The notes under the pieces were generated by a model that was not told the DNA's origin, did not search any database, and saw nothing but the letters and a program-made list of their open reading frames with translations. From Rhizomys pruinosus (Eukaryota > Chordata > Mammalia > Rodentia > Spalacidae): 64,000 nt of DNA. Position 1 is the first letter of the stretch, and each line of letters starts with the position of its first letter. Location: NCBI GenBank assembly GCA_009823505.1, contig VZQC01001595.1, forward strand, positions 3,493,454 to 3,557,453, given 5' to 3'. Below, one piece after another: positions 42,835 through 53,610 of this stretch. A program made the translations under genes and the position numbers.

Positions 42835-43060
42835 TTTTCTTTTGGTGAGACAAATCTCTGATTAGGGCATGGGTTTTGCCAGTTCTGCTAGGCCATCTGG
42901 GCAGTGAACACTGGGGCTTGTGTCCACTCCCCAGGGCTGAGATGACAAGAATTTACAATCAAGGCCTGGGTTTTTACATAGGTCCTAGGAATCAAACTCA
43001 GGTCCTCTGACAAACCAAATGCTTTACCAAATTAGCAATCTCTGTCTCAATGATTAATTT
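42835..43060 (-). mobile_element. Composite B4-like SINE, degraded
   Basis: The reverse complement gives a tRNA-type head near 43,050 (agagattgctaatttggtaa), the B-box region (ctgagtttgattcctaggac) and a body related to 8,431-8,790. Confidence 0.45.
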
Positions 43061-43394
43061 TAAATATTATTATGAGAACTGCCTTGCTCTCTTAGACCAG
43101 GATGATTTGGACCTCCTCTACTCCTGCTGTAGCCTTTCTATGATGGAATTAAGGTATATATAACCATGACTGGCTGAGAATTGAATTCTATGATAGAACT
43201 CACTCCAAGTCACAACTGAACTCTCTAGTAACATTCTGCTGAACGTGAATCTGTAATAGATATCTTATACCCCAGTCCATCCCCAGCATCTTCAGCCCAG
43301 AAAGTCAATATTTGCCAAGGTATGGTGGTGGGAGGCAGCATCCATGGGCCAAGGCAATTAAAAGAACTGAATGTGTAAATATAATACAAAAAAA

Positions 43395-43622
43395 GGCTGG
43401 AAAGATGGCTCTGTAGTTACGAACACTTTCTGGTCTTGCAGAGGACCTGTTTTCAATTCCTATCAGCCAAATGGTTGCTAAGAGATGGTCGTTAGAAACC
43501 ATATGTAACTCCTGTTCCAGGTAATCCACTGCCTTCTTCTGGCCAACTCAGGCATTATACACATGTGATGTACATACAGACATGTAGGCAAAGAAATTCA
43601 GACAGATTAAAAAAATAAATAA
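43395..43622 (+). mobile_element. B2: B2 SINE, old
   Basis: aggctggaaagatggctctg to an (AAATA)n tail; diverged body with tcttctggccaactcaggca. Confidence 0.85.
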
Positions 43623-44500
43623 AAGCAGAAAACACAACATGCGAGTATTCTATTACTTCTTGCTATGAAAATATATATCAGCATAAATACTATATACACT
43701 TCTCCTATGTTAGGACTTCCATGGATATTCATGATGACCTGAACAATTATGTATATTATGCTAAACCTCCAAATTATTTCTCATAAACCATCACCATTTT
43801 CCACCCAAACTAGTCACTTTCTCCTTTCTACTCAATATGCACATTCTTTAAGATGATTTCTGAGATATTTTAGATTTTATCCTATTTTGTAAAGATGTAT
43901 TATAAGTTATATAACAATATGAAGTAAAAAATGAAACATGAATTAAAATGTGGTTGATTACTTAATGTATATAGAGATTTTACAGCATTACTGGACCTTA
44001 AGTCTATTCTAACTTGCTTACTTAATATACAGAAGTATTGCAGGGATAATTATAACATCATAATTTGAAATATTTTAAAGTCTTGTTTAACTTTAAATTT
44101 TTTGAGATATATACTCAGTTTATTGGTTTTTCAATATTGCAATCATTAATAGGTAATGCATAAAATATTTTTAGCTTCAGAGCAAAAAATACATATTTTC
44201 AAAATTGATAAGAAAATAAAGACCAAAGGAAAAGGTCAGGGTAAATATATATCTAGAGCTGCTAAAAAATTTAGAGGTATATTTTTAAAGAGTGAATAAA
44301 GGGGGGCTGGAGAGATGGCTCAATGGTTAAGAGCACCCACTGCTTTTGCAGTGGGTTCGATTCCCAGCACCCATATGGTGGCTAAGAACTGTCTTTAACT
44401 CCAGTTCCCCGGGAGTCTGACACCCTCTTCTGACCTCTGAAGCATTGCATGATACAGGTCCACCTACCTACATGCAGACAGTACACTCATACACACACAC
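43535..44500. repeat. Copy 1 of a 966-bp direct duplication
   Basis: Aligns without any net indel to 44,502-45,467 at a constant offset of 967. I saw two differences: C43842/A44809 and A44269/G45236. It holds the 3' part of one B2, about 680 bp of unrecognised AT-rich DNA, and most of another B2. Confidence 0.98.
44305..44500 (+). mobile_element. B2: B2 SINE, cut by the N
   Basis: ggggctggagagatggctca to a short (AC)n at the single N; the tail is missing in this copy only. Confidence 0.95.
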
Positions 44501-44501
44501 N
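44501..44501. other. Single N at a contig-like join
   Basis: One N separates the two copies of the 966-bp duplication. The left copy ends in (AC)n; the right copy restarts in the middle of the earlier B2. Confidence 0.99.
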
Positions 44502-45454
44502 TCTTCTGGCCAACTCAGGCATTATACACATGTGATGTACATACAGACATGTAGGCAAAGAAATTCAGACAGATTAAAAAAATAAATAAAAGCAGAAAAC
44601 ACAACATGCGAGTATTCTATTACTTCTTGCTATGAAAATATATATCAGCATAAATACTATATACACTTCTCCTATGTTAGGACTTCCATGGATATTCATG
44701 ATGACCTGAACAATTATGTATATTATGCTAAACCTCCAAATTATTTCTCATAAACCATCACCATTTTCCACCCAAACTAGTCACTTTCTCCTTTCTACTC
44801 AATATGCAAATTCTTTAAGATGATTTCTGAGATATTTTAGATTTTATCCTATTTTGTAAAGATGTATTATAAGTTATATAACAATATGAAGTAAAAAATG
44901 AAACATGAATTAAAATGTGGTTGATTACTTAATGTATATAGAGATTTTACAGCATTACTGGACCTTAAGTCTATTCTAACTTGCTTACTTAATATACAGA
45001 AGTATTGCAGGGATAATTATAACATCATAATTTGAAATATTTTAAAGTCTTGTTTAACTTTAAATTTTTTGAGATATATACTCAGTTTATTGGTTTTTCA
45101 ATATTGCAATCATTAATAGGTAATGCATAAAATATTTTTAGCTTCAGAGCAAAAAATACATATTTTCAAAATTGATAAGAAAATAAAGACCAAAGGAAAA
45201 GGTCAGGGTAAATATATATCTAGAGCTGCTAAAAAGTTTAGAGGTATATTTTTAAAGAGTGAATAAAGGGGGGCTGGAGAGATGGCTCAATGGTTAAGAG
45301 CACCCACTGCTTTTGCAGTGGGTTCGATTCCCAGCACCCATATGGTGGCTAAGAACTGTCTTTAACTCCAGTTCCCCGGGAGTCTGACACCCTCTTCTGA
45401 CCTCTGAAGCATTGCATGATACAGGTCCACCTACCTACATGCAGACAGTACACT

Positions 45455-45467
<13 letters not shown>
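44502..45467. repeat. Copy 2 of the 966-bp direct duplication
   Basis: See the copy at 43,535-44,500. After 45,467 the (CA)n continues to about 45,493 before unique sequence. Confidence 0.98.

Positions 45468-45495
<28 letters not shown>
45272..45495 (+). mobile_element. B2: B2 SINE with (CA)n tail
   Basis: Second copy of the B2 at 44,305, with the full tail: about 16 CA units then cccacatgtg. Confidence 0.95.
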
Positions 45496-45511
45496 CACAT
45501 GTGAATAAAGG

Positions 45512-45590
45512 TGAGCTGGGGTTTCAATTCAGGGTTAGAGCACTTACCTAGCATATGAAAAGCCCTGGGTTTGATTTGTGTCATCCTAAA
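45512..45590 (+). mobile_element. ID-type SINE, degraded
   Basis: gagctggggtttcaattcag, agagcacttacctagcatat and aagccctgggtttgattt match the tRNA-Ala-derived ID element layout. Confidence 0.65.
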
Positions 45591-45639
45591 TGTTTTTGTG
45601 GAGAAACTGACCAAGGAATCAAAACAGTAATCTAATGAT

Positions 45640-46208
45640 GCTGTGCTATATTAGGGTAGAGAAATAAGAAATTGATATTGACAGATTTCTTGCAGGAATC
45701 AGCAGGCATGAAGGTCTATGAAGATGGACCTGCTCTCATAATCAGCAGATTGTAAAATCAGGAACTGAAACTGCAGAGTCTGATAACTGGTCCAAAGAAT
45801 GGCATCCCAGTCAGATCATTGGTCCTGAGTGGACACATTGCATTCTGAACAGCCAAAAGATTTTACAATGACCAGGACTTTCTGGTAAAGAACAAAGACA
45901 AACCACTCCCCTCTCCCTTAAGAGTAAATCCAAATGGGCCTTCCAATCAGCGAGCTGGAAAATGCCTCTGAGAACAGCTGTGTGTGCCAGGGACATTAGA
46001 AAGAGTGCAAAGCACAATGTTCTGACTGGCCACTGGGCACTGAGCCTCCTGAGAGTGTTTCTTCCACAGTGATCTCTCAGGTTACTGCCCACTCTACTCC
46101 CTTGCAGGTGTCTCACTTTTCTTTGAGTAAACTCTCCCTATCTTCTACTTTGTATTCTCCGAATCTGAATTTTTTCAACTGAGACCACAGAGATCAAGAT
46201 TCCAGTAA
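45640..46208 (+). repeat. Probable solitary ERV LTR
   Basis: The right half has LTR-like order: a promoter-proximal GC-richer stretch, caatcagcgagctgg, a gagtaaactctcc segment, then a short U5-like end gagaccacagagatcaagat ... ccagtaaca. No internal retroviral sequence adjoins. The left boundary is a guess and the family is unknown. Confidence 0.4.
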
Positions 46209-46229
46209 CAATCTCATTTCAAAAGCAAC

Positions 46230-46540
46230 AACAGGGGGGAGGATTCTATTTTTTTCTGTAATTAATTTCTTTGTTTTTCATGACACTGAATATTTTAAGC
46301 TTTAGTTTTAAGTATACATCTTTATTAGTGAATTTTATACAGTTTTTATTAGATGTTGTTAGAAATAATAAGTAAGTAAGTATGAGGATACAGCATCCCT
46401 TCATGAAAACCAATTTGCAAGCAGCTATTGCCCTCAAATTCACAGCCCAAGGCTCTCCAAGCCAGCGGAGGGGCTTATCATATTCAAGGATCCTACCCCC
46501 TCAACATTAATTACTACCCCGTGCCTGAAGTTCATGACAT
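46230..46540 (-). mobile_element. L1: L1 3' UTR fragment
   Basis: accaatttgcaagcag with neighbouring words is shared with 59,020-59,060, which follows a clear L1 3' end. Confidence 0.45.
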
Positions 46541-46822
46541 CTGTATTATTTGTATTTTTATTATTTTTTTGTATTTATTTCTGTAGGTGTATGGAATGTA
46601 CTAGGTCTGCATGGGCAAAGTGTGTGACCCGTGTCGTGGGCAATGCCGCGGGGGCAGAAGAGGTGTCCGATTCCTGGAACTGGAGTTCTGGCGGGGGCTG
46701 GAATTGTGAGTTTCAGATGGTTCTCGGCTGCCATGTGGGGATGCCGTGGAATCACACCCGAGGTCCTCTGTAAGCGGGCCGGCGCTCTTAACCGATCACG
46801 CGGCCATCGTCTCAGGCCCGAA
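46541..46822 (-). mobile_element. B2: B2 SINE with many small indels
   Basis: All B2 blocks are present in order on the minus strand (gaccegtgt-type variant region, gaggtcctctgtaagcg, cggcgctcttaaccg), but extra or missing single bases occur every ten or so positions, unlike the other B2 copies here. Confidence 0.85.
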
Positions 46823-47230
46823 TTTAGTTGTATTTTTAGAAGATATAACTCCAATCTGCATCTGTATTTCTCCTAAATTGCTATGGGTTCAAGTACAGAT
46901 CCTTTAGAGGCTGGACAATCTACCAAACCTCAAACGAGACATATTGGCAGGCTAGTACGTCCTAGGTGGGAATGGAATGTTGATCTTAAAGAGAAATGAC
47001 TATAGATAGGGCGTGAGTAAACCTTATCAAGAGAACTTGCACTGAGTGATGTTGGAGACCACTAAGCTTAACGGTAGAGAGTGTCCTTAAAACAAATGAC
47101 AACAGAGTAGTGATTCTATTGGGGCAGGACCATGGGTGGGCGACCAGTGGGGAAGGAAGTATGAGAGACCTAAGATTGTTATAATGAGCACACAAATATC
47201 CAATAAAATTTCACACAGAAATGAATAAAA
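46823..47230. other. No recognised feature
   Basis: Unclassified; about 400 bp between a B2 and an L1 3' UTR. Confidence 0.4.
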
Positions 47231-47870
47231 CTGATGCTCTTTCTCCCAGCATCTATCAGTTTCCAATAGATCCTCAGTTAGAGTTGGGGATTCCTGCTCA
47301 TCTTCCAAATCAATGCTGGGCTGATATCTGGCTTGGCTTTGGATGGGTCTTGTGCATGTTGTTATAAAGTTCATATAGCTCTTACAGTCTTTCCAACCTT
47401 GTCTACAATGATCCCTGAACCTTAGGAGGAGAGTGTGGGCTATAGGTGTCACATTTATCTACATGTTGAGAAGTTATGGATCTCTATGTTAGTCACCATC
47501 TACTGCAAGTAGAACCCTCTCTGGTGGCAGTTGAGAAATGCACAATTAAGTTAAACAGATAGGAAGTTATGAGCCAGGTAAAATCGCTAGCCGTGTCCTA
47601 TGTGGGCAGAATAGTAGTAGATTTCCAACCAGGTGGGCCTTGACCTACTTAGCTATAGATTTTGGCCTCTATACAGTTTCATAGTATAGGCTCCATTTTT
47701 TGGTAGGGACATTTAATAAAATTAGAAACAGATTGGATACTCCCAAACATTTGTGTTACTATTGTATCATGGTGCTTATTTTGCAAGTACAGTTGTTGTA
47801 ACAGATAACAGGGTTCACAGTTTGGTAATGTTGATGATAACCTTTCTCTACTAGTAATATGCAACAAAAA
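47231..47870 (-). mobile_element. L1: L1 3' UTR
   Basis: Related to 11,230-11,900 and 30,100-30,320 (shared tgatccctgaacc block, and gttgttgtaacagataacag near 47,790). Minus strand. Confidence 0.6.
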
Positions 47871-47949
47871 GAAAGCTATCTTTCTAGTGAAGAGGTAACA
47901 TATAGAATTTGAATGAACAAACAAAGAAATAAAGAAACAAAACCACAAC

Positions 47950-48178
47950 ACTTACAAGCTACACATTCAACAGGTTACTACAATTCAGAACACACAAAGA
48001 ATTAAAAATATAAATAAACATCAAAAACAAAGAACTAAATTACAAATTGGGACAAGGAGCTAAACAGAATTCTCAAATAATGGAAAATGAATTGCTGAGA
48101 AATATTTTAAAAATTTTCAACATATATATTCATTAGGGGACTGCAAATTAGAACTACTTTGAAATGTGTTCCTCTTTA
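47950..48178 (+). mobile_element. L1: L1 ORF2 fragment
   Basis: ctaaacagaattctcaaata, gaattgctgagaaatatttt and ggggactgcaaattagaact are ORF2 words on the plus strand, next to an opposite-strand 3' UTR. Confidence 0.65.
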
Positions 48179-48179
48179 T

Positions 48180-48650
48180 GAGCATTTGTTAAAACCAAAA
48201 CAGGGTGGTTTCTGTATCAAACCCACCCCCACCACATTTCCCAGGACCCCAAGTCAGAAGGTGCATGTATTGCAACATCCAACGAAGCCCTAGCTACGAG
48301 GTCCAGCTCCGAAGGAACTAGATGTCCTGTTCTCGTGGGCGAAAAGTCAATAGGGTTGGCTAGTCAACCATATCAGGATTGTAGGTCGGGTAAACCCTTC
48401 CTTAAATCAAACGTACTCATCATCTTGTGGTTGCGAGTCCAGAGTCAGTCCCTCCAACCATCATTTTATTTTTGGAAGTTAGCTACTATGAGCAGATTAA
48501 GCTTCCACATGTAAACCTGTAGCAATATAGTCATCACATATAGAACCCTTGCCAATTGAGTCTAAGTCTGAAAGTGGGGCAAGAGAAATGGGTTGGAGGG
48601 ACTGACTCTGGACTGAGACCTACAATGTTCTTGTTGTTGTTTTAATCAAG
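48180..48650. repeat. Facing L1 3'-UTR segments (inverted repeat)
   Basis: A perfect 24-bp inverted repeat (48436-48459; 48591-48614) with 131 bp between. The right arm and its flank (gcaagagaaatgggttggag) resemble L1 3' UTR at 52,170 on plus; the left flank is the same kind of sequence on minus. Confidence 0.6.
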
Positions 48651-48782
48651 TATGTTCTGCTTTAGATGTTTTAAGATAATTGAACAAAAATGAATGCATT
48701 TATTATCCAGAATGATTTTTATAACAGTAAAACATGGATCCACATTCTTACATACATATAACATGGTAAGAAACTTCCCTAG

Positions 48783-49039
48783 GGGCTGGAGAGATGAGGC
48801 CTAGGCGGTAAAGAGCACCGACTGCGTCTTGCAGAGGACCCCGGTTTGTACCCTAGCACACCGACACATGGCGCTGAGAACCATCTGGTGAAGCTCCATT
48901 CGAGGAGGACCGCGCGCAGTTCCAGGTAGATCCGACATCCTCTTCTGACCTCCCGCGGCAGTGCACGACACGTGTGGCAACAACCTACATGCAGACAGTG
49001 AACATTCAGTGAGCCATACAAAAAAATAAAATTAAAAAA
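48783..49039 (+). mobile_element. B2: B2 SINE with many small indels
   Basis: gggctggagagatgaggcct to an A-rich tail, with all B2 blocks but frequent one-base indels. Target-site duplication aagaaacttccctag (48768-48782) and aagaaaccttacctag (49040-49055), itself differing by a mismatch and one base of length. Confidence 0.88.
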
Positions 49040-49055
49040 AAGAAACCTTACCTAG

Positions 49056-50185
49056 GGTTCACCAGGGCAAAGTAGGTAATTGAGAACAGTAAACATCATA
49101 TGTTTAAAATGCCCTAAGATTCTGATAAAAATATGCACCATGAACAGAGAATCAATACTGAATTATTTAGGATAGTGTTGGCTGTATTGCAAAGCCTGCA
49201 GGAGACTTCATCAATGGTGATGTTATTATGATGCTGACACTAGGTGAAGTAACTTCCCATGAATAAAGTCAATCTACTGGTGTAGAAAATAGTGGTACAA
49301 TGTTATTTAAACACTTATTCCAAGAGAAAAGTAAAGAAACAGCTGAGGAGAGAACGACAAAATCTCAAAACAGGCAGAGCATTAAAACCTCCAGGAATTC
49401 TCACAAGATGGTTAGCATTTACTTGTTTTTCCATTATTCCTCCCACTCTTTCCACTTAAATCTCTAAACAAGCACCAGTAACATTCTATTTAGGCTTTAA
49501 TATGATGTTCATAGATAAATATATATCATTAGTAACATTATGGAAAAAGAAAAGCTCTTATTGTACTTTTTTATTTAAAAACCCACTGGCTGACATAAAA
49601 CAAAATAGGAACAGAGAAAAATCAATTGTCCCAGGAACCTACTCATCAAGGCCTGCATAGTGCATGCTGTGCAGTTTGTAGCATTCCTAGTGCTGTCGGC
49701 TCAGATGACTCAGGACACATGTTTGAAAGTCAGATGGCAGTGCCTGTGAAAAGTTATTCTTTGCCTCCAATTTGTGGCTGGGTAAAGGGAACCTCAGTTT
49801 TGTTTTTCCTTCCAACCAAAACAGTTTCATTAGACAATACAAGTGTTACAATCCCTATAATTAGGAGTACAAGCAATGAATTCACCAGAATGTTTCACAG
49901 TACATTAGGTTTAATTCTGATTGTGTGGGAAGAAATTTTAAGTAAAATTCAATCAATTGGAAAACTGACAGGTATGGGGGATTTAGGAACTGATTAATGT
50001 TTCTATCACCATGCAACGATTTAAGTGAAACTATTCCTTAAATACAAAATGTAAAACCAATGGAAATATTTAAGTGAAATATAATATTTTATAAAGTGTT
50101 AGAATGCAGTTATTTTCCATTGGTATTACTTGGTAAGCTTTATCATTGGTCATTAAAAAGAATTGTGGTTATTTAGGAATGATTA
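49056..50185. other. No recognised repeat; one 123-codon ORF
   Basis: No repeat recognised. A plus-strand ORF at 49,626-49,997 (123 codons) contains no domain I know, no flanking coding signals are obvious, and the length is within chance for 64 kb. I do not call it a gene. Confidence 0.4.
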
Positions 50186-50199
50186 AAATGTACATATTC

Positions 50200-50370
50200 G
50201 CCAGGCATTGTGGTGGATGCCTTTAATCCCAGCCCCAGGGAGGCAGAGGCAGGCAGATCTCTGTGAGTTCAAAGGCAGCCTGGTCTACAGAGCAAGCTCC
50301 AGGGAAGCTGAGACTACAGGGAGACCCTTTCTCAAAAAGACAATAAAATAAAATAAAATAAAATGAAATG
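50200..50370 (+). mobile_element. B1: B1 SINE
   Basis: gccaggcattgtggtggatg to an (AAAAT)n tail; target-site duplication aaatgtacatattc (50186-50199) and aaatgcacatattc (50371-50384). Confidence 0.96.
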
Positions 50371-50479
50371 AAATGCACATATTCAAGATAACACATCAAA
50401 CTATCTACATTAACTAGACTTTTAAATATATGCAAGGTAATTGGATCATGATATAATTAAATTAAACACATATGTTTGG

Positions 50480-50579
50480 AAATATATGTATATATATGTA
50501 TATATATATATTATATATTGATTTGTGAAGTGTGAACTTCAAAATTAGATAGATGATCATAGATATTAGGTAGCTAGAT

Positions 50580-50611
<32 letters not shown>
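50480..50611. repeat. (TA)n and (GATA)n microsatellites
   Basis: TATATG/TA repeats at about 50,483-50,518 and about 8 GATA units at 50,579-50,611. Confidence 0.9.
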
Positions 50612-50612
<1 letters not shown>

Positions 50613-50901
50613 CAAATCAGTAGACAGAAGGAAAGAAAGAATGAAAAAAGAAAGAAAACATATCAAGTGTTTATTTTGTTTATCTATGTTTTGAAATAAA
50701 GTGTTAAATTTGGAAAAACAGTGTGAGTTTGAATGAGATTGACAGAATTAAATATAATATCCTAAAGGAATTTGAATGTAAACTATTAAAACGTCTTATT
50801 TTAGTTTAATTTGAGTGCAATTTATCAAAATATATTAGGGAAAATTCAGTTTTACACAAGTCTTTTTTACAATCCACATGCTCTGTTAAAATGGGAAAAT
50901 T

Positions 50902-51055
50902 AGCCAGGCATGGTGGTACACACATTTAATCACAGCATACTTGGGAGACAGAGGCAGCAGATCTTTGTGAGCTCAAGGCCTGGTCTACAGAGTGAGTTCC
51001 AGGACAGCTGAGGCTACAGGGAGACCCTATCTCAAAAAGACCAAAAAAAAAAAAA
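50902..51055 (+). mobile_element. B1: B1 SINE
   Basis: agccaggcatggtggtacac through gagaccctatctcaaaaaga and 13 A followed by a G-rich run. One internal block (ccagc) is deleted from ggccagcctgg. Confidence 0.93.
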
Positions 51056-52100
51056 GGGGGTGGGGGAGGAATTAAACTCACCGATTCTGAGTTTATGCAC
51101 TGTTGTCAAAGTTATGTGATGAATAACAGTATATAAAGTTTATAAAATGAATGTCAAATTTCAAAGCACTTAATAAATACAAAGCACATAAACATTTACT
51201 GTTTTTACAATAAAGGTTTATTTTGTTTTCTCTTTTGATTAGGGTCAAATCAAGTAAGCATGCTGCAATGAAGAGACTGAATTAGTATCTAGTCAAGCTC
51301 TGTGTTATGCAGTTCATGAGTTGAATGGTTTATGATATTCACAGGCATAGTAAATGAGCACACTGATAGCAACCATCCAAGTGTAATTACATATTATCTG
51401 TTCTACAGTGTTGTTTAGCATGCATCATATTCTAGGTACAGTCAACAATGATGGGGGAAAAATCAGCTACAAAGAAAGCATCCCTTTTCTTAATGGAGCT
51501 TCTATTCTGGTATAGATTAGTTATTAACCAAATAAATAAAAGACAGATATAAATTTAAGGAATGGTAATTTTACTGACCAACAGTACATGAGCGCCAGCC
51601 TTCAAAATGTTCTTCCTGTAAAAGTGTTTGCTATCAACCAAAGATCACTATGACCAACATGTTGGAAGGAGAGAATCAATGTTGTCAAGCTGTCCTCTGA
51701 CCTCAACTCTCACCCCACAAACACAGTATGTGTTTGATGGCACATATGTGCACACACCCACACACACACACACACACAGAGGCACACACATACCCAGTCA
51801 ATGAATAAGCCCTAATTGAGTAACTATTCAAAACTGATAGCTGTTAGAAGAGAGAGACTCAGTTTTCTTTAAGGGCTGATGTCAAGTAGGTTGACCAGTC
51901 TCCAGGGTACACAAGAGCATTTGTAAAATGTAAATTGGGTTCCATAGACCTAAAAATGGACAGTCAGGGAGCTGGAGCTTGATCTGAGATGAGATGGGGA
52001 AGGATGTCTGCAAATGATCAAAATATATCACTTGAAATTCTTAAGAATCAATACAAATATTATTTTAAAACAAACTATTCCAAAGTACTCAAAAATGTTA
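51056..52100. other. No recognised feature except (CA)n
   Basis: Unrecognised sequence with an interrupted CA microsatellite at about 51,749-51,779. Confidence 0.5.
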
Positions 52101-52104
52101 AGTG

Positions 52105-52435
52105 CATGAAACATTATAAATAATGAAAAATTAGAGTCAGAGAGCTCAGATAGACTTCTAGGATGGTAGCAAGAGAAATGAGTAGGAGATTGATCCTGGA
52201 CTGAAAACTATAGGAGACCGAGTGCTGTTCAGTGAGGAAGTGTATACCTTGCCTAGGACTCCAAGATGTGATGACTGGACTCCAGCACATCTATTTGCAC
52301 AGAAGGCTGTTTGGGTTTATGAACTTGACTGGATAAGGTTTAGTTTGGAGGTTGTGATGCATGAGTTCTGATGGGGAATTGGGGCATGGAGGGGATGGGG
52401 TTTGGTTGGGAACCATGGTAAGATGCTCAGATGGA

Positions 52436-52470
<35 letters not shown>

Positions 52471-52475
52471 ATATA
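52105..52475 (+). mobile_element. L1: L1 3' end
   Basis: Plus-strand counterpart of 17,263-17,640: ggatggtagcaagagaaatg, gacttgactggat-type sequence, gggatggggtttggttggga, then gatgctcagatgg and an (AAAT)n tail (52,436-52,473). Confidence 0.75.
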
Positions 52476-52767
52476 ACTGAATGGCGCTCAATGTGGTCTC
52501 TCCCCCCACCAGGCATTTGCAGATGTCCCCTTGCCTTTGCTAGACACCCCTGTTGTTTGTGAGACACACCCTCTCCCTCTGTAGGTTCTGTGAATAGACC
52601 CTTTTCTGTTTTATGTGCTTAAGACCAGGTGAAGGTGAGCAGGAGACTCCCTTCCCTTCAACTTTCAATTTGTTTGTCATCGTGTTTGTTTATCACTAAA
52701 GAGGTACATATTGCTGTGCCAAATAGCACCGGCTACTCCACTTCTTAGTTCACATAAGAGCTGATCC

Positions 52768-52815
52768 CAGCCTGATCTACATAAAGAGCTCCAGGCCAGC
52801 TGGGACTTAAAAAAA
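52768..52815 (+). mobile_element. B1: B1 SINE fragment
   Basis: cagcctgatctacataaaga then gctccaggccagctgggact and poly-A; only the right half of B1. Confidence 0.65.
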
Positions 52816-53178
52816 AAAAAAGCTGATCCACTCAGGACTCGGAACCTGGTCCTCTGTACATCAAAAGACACCATCCCAGAGATACCATGTGTCTCTCTGC
52901 CATTCATGACTCATGGGGGTAAACCCTCATGCCTCTACTCCCATGCAGACCATCTGTTCCTAGCCGCTTCCCTCGGTGGCTGGTTAGTCAATGATAGGTA
53001 AGATCCCGCTGACCAGGACACCCTAAGACAAACACAGTCAAATATCTGCATGCTAGAAGTGGGGCTAACAATGTCTGAGCTATGCACTTAGGCTCCCACT
53101 CTGATTGTTGCTCTCTTTAAAACAGTTGGTCTCAGAGAACTGGGTGAATGGAATTCATGAAAAAAAAAGAAAGGGTGG
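52816..53178 (+). mobile_element. Class II ERV, 3' internal end
   Basis: ggctggttagtcaatgatag, gacaccctaagacaaacaca and the final stretch up to a polypurine tract (aaaaaaaagaaagggtggaa) resemble the 3' end of IAP-related (ERVK) proviruses, directly before an LTR start. No open retroviral frame is left; the upstream provirus is missing. Confidence 0.6.
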
Positions 53179-53610
53179 AAATGTAGAGTTCTTACCACCT
53201 TGTCTGCTGAACAGGCTTAACATGTTCACACACCTTTAATCCTAGCACTCAGGAACACAGGCAGATCTCTGTGAGTTTAAGGCCACCCTGGCCTACAGAG
53301 TGAGTTCCAGACCAGCAGCGGTGGCTCATGCCTTTAATCCCAGGCCTTGGGAGGCAGAGGCTGGCCCAGAAGCTAAGCACTGCAAGAGCTGAGTCAGTGA
53401 CCTGGGCCAATGAGAATTTGCTCAATTATCAGCTTGTCTGGCATGTCCACAGAAGGAGCAGAGTGGACTACATATATACCCCTACCTTCCCCTAAATGAA
53501 TGAGGCTGCTTGCTTTCTCCCAGTTGCTGTGTGTTGACTCCATGTCTCTCACCCCCACTCTTTGGTTGTGACCTGAACACTGTCTGCTGGACCCGCAGAA
53601 GGTTGCAACA
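53179..53610 (+). repeat. Class II ERV LTR with B1 insertions
   Basis: Starts tgtagagttcttacc right after the polypurine tract and ends about ggttgcaaca. R/U5-like features: a TATA-like tatatacccc, cttgctttctcccag and gtctgctggacccgcagaag. Two B1 pieces (about 53,215-53,310 and 53,312-53,370) sit in the U3 part. Old, non-functional. Confidence 0.55.
53215..53370 (+). mobile_element. B1: B1 pieces inside the LTR
   Basis: cacacctttaatcctagcac to gcctacagagtgagttccag, followed by a second head, gcggtggctcatgcctttaa then ggaggcagagg. Confidence 0.75.

Noticed and set aside
46561..46876. ORFs with GC-rich, Cys/Trp-containing products
   Set aside because: They lie within an indel-rich B2 SINE.
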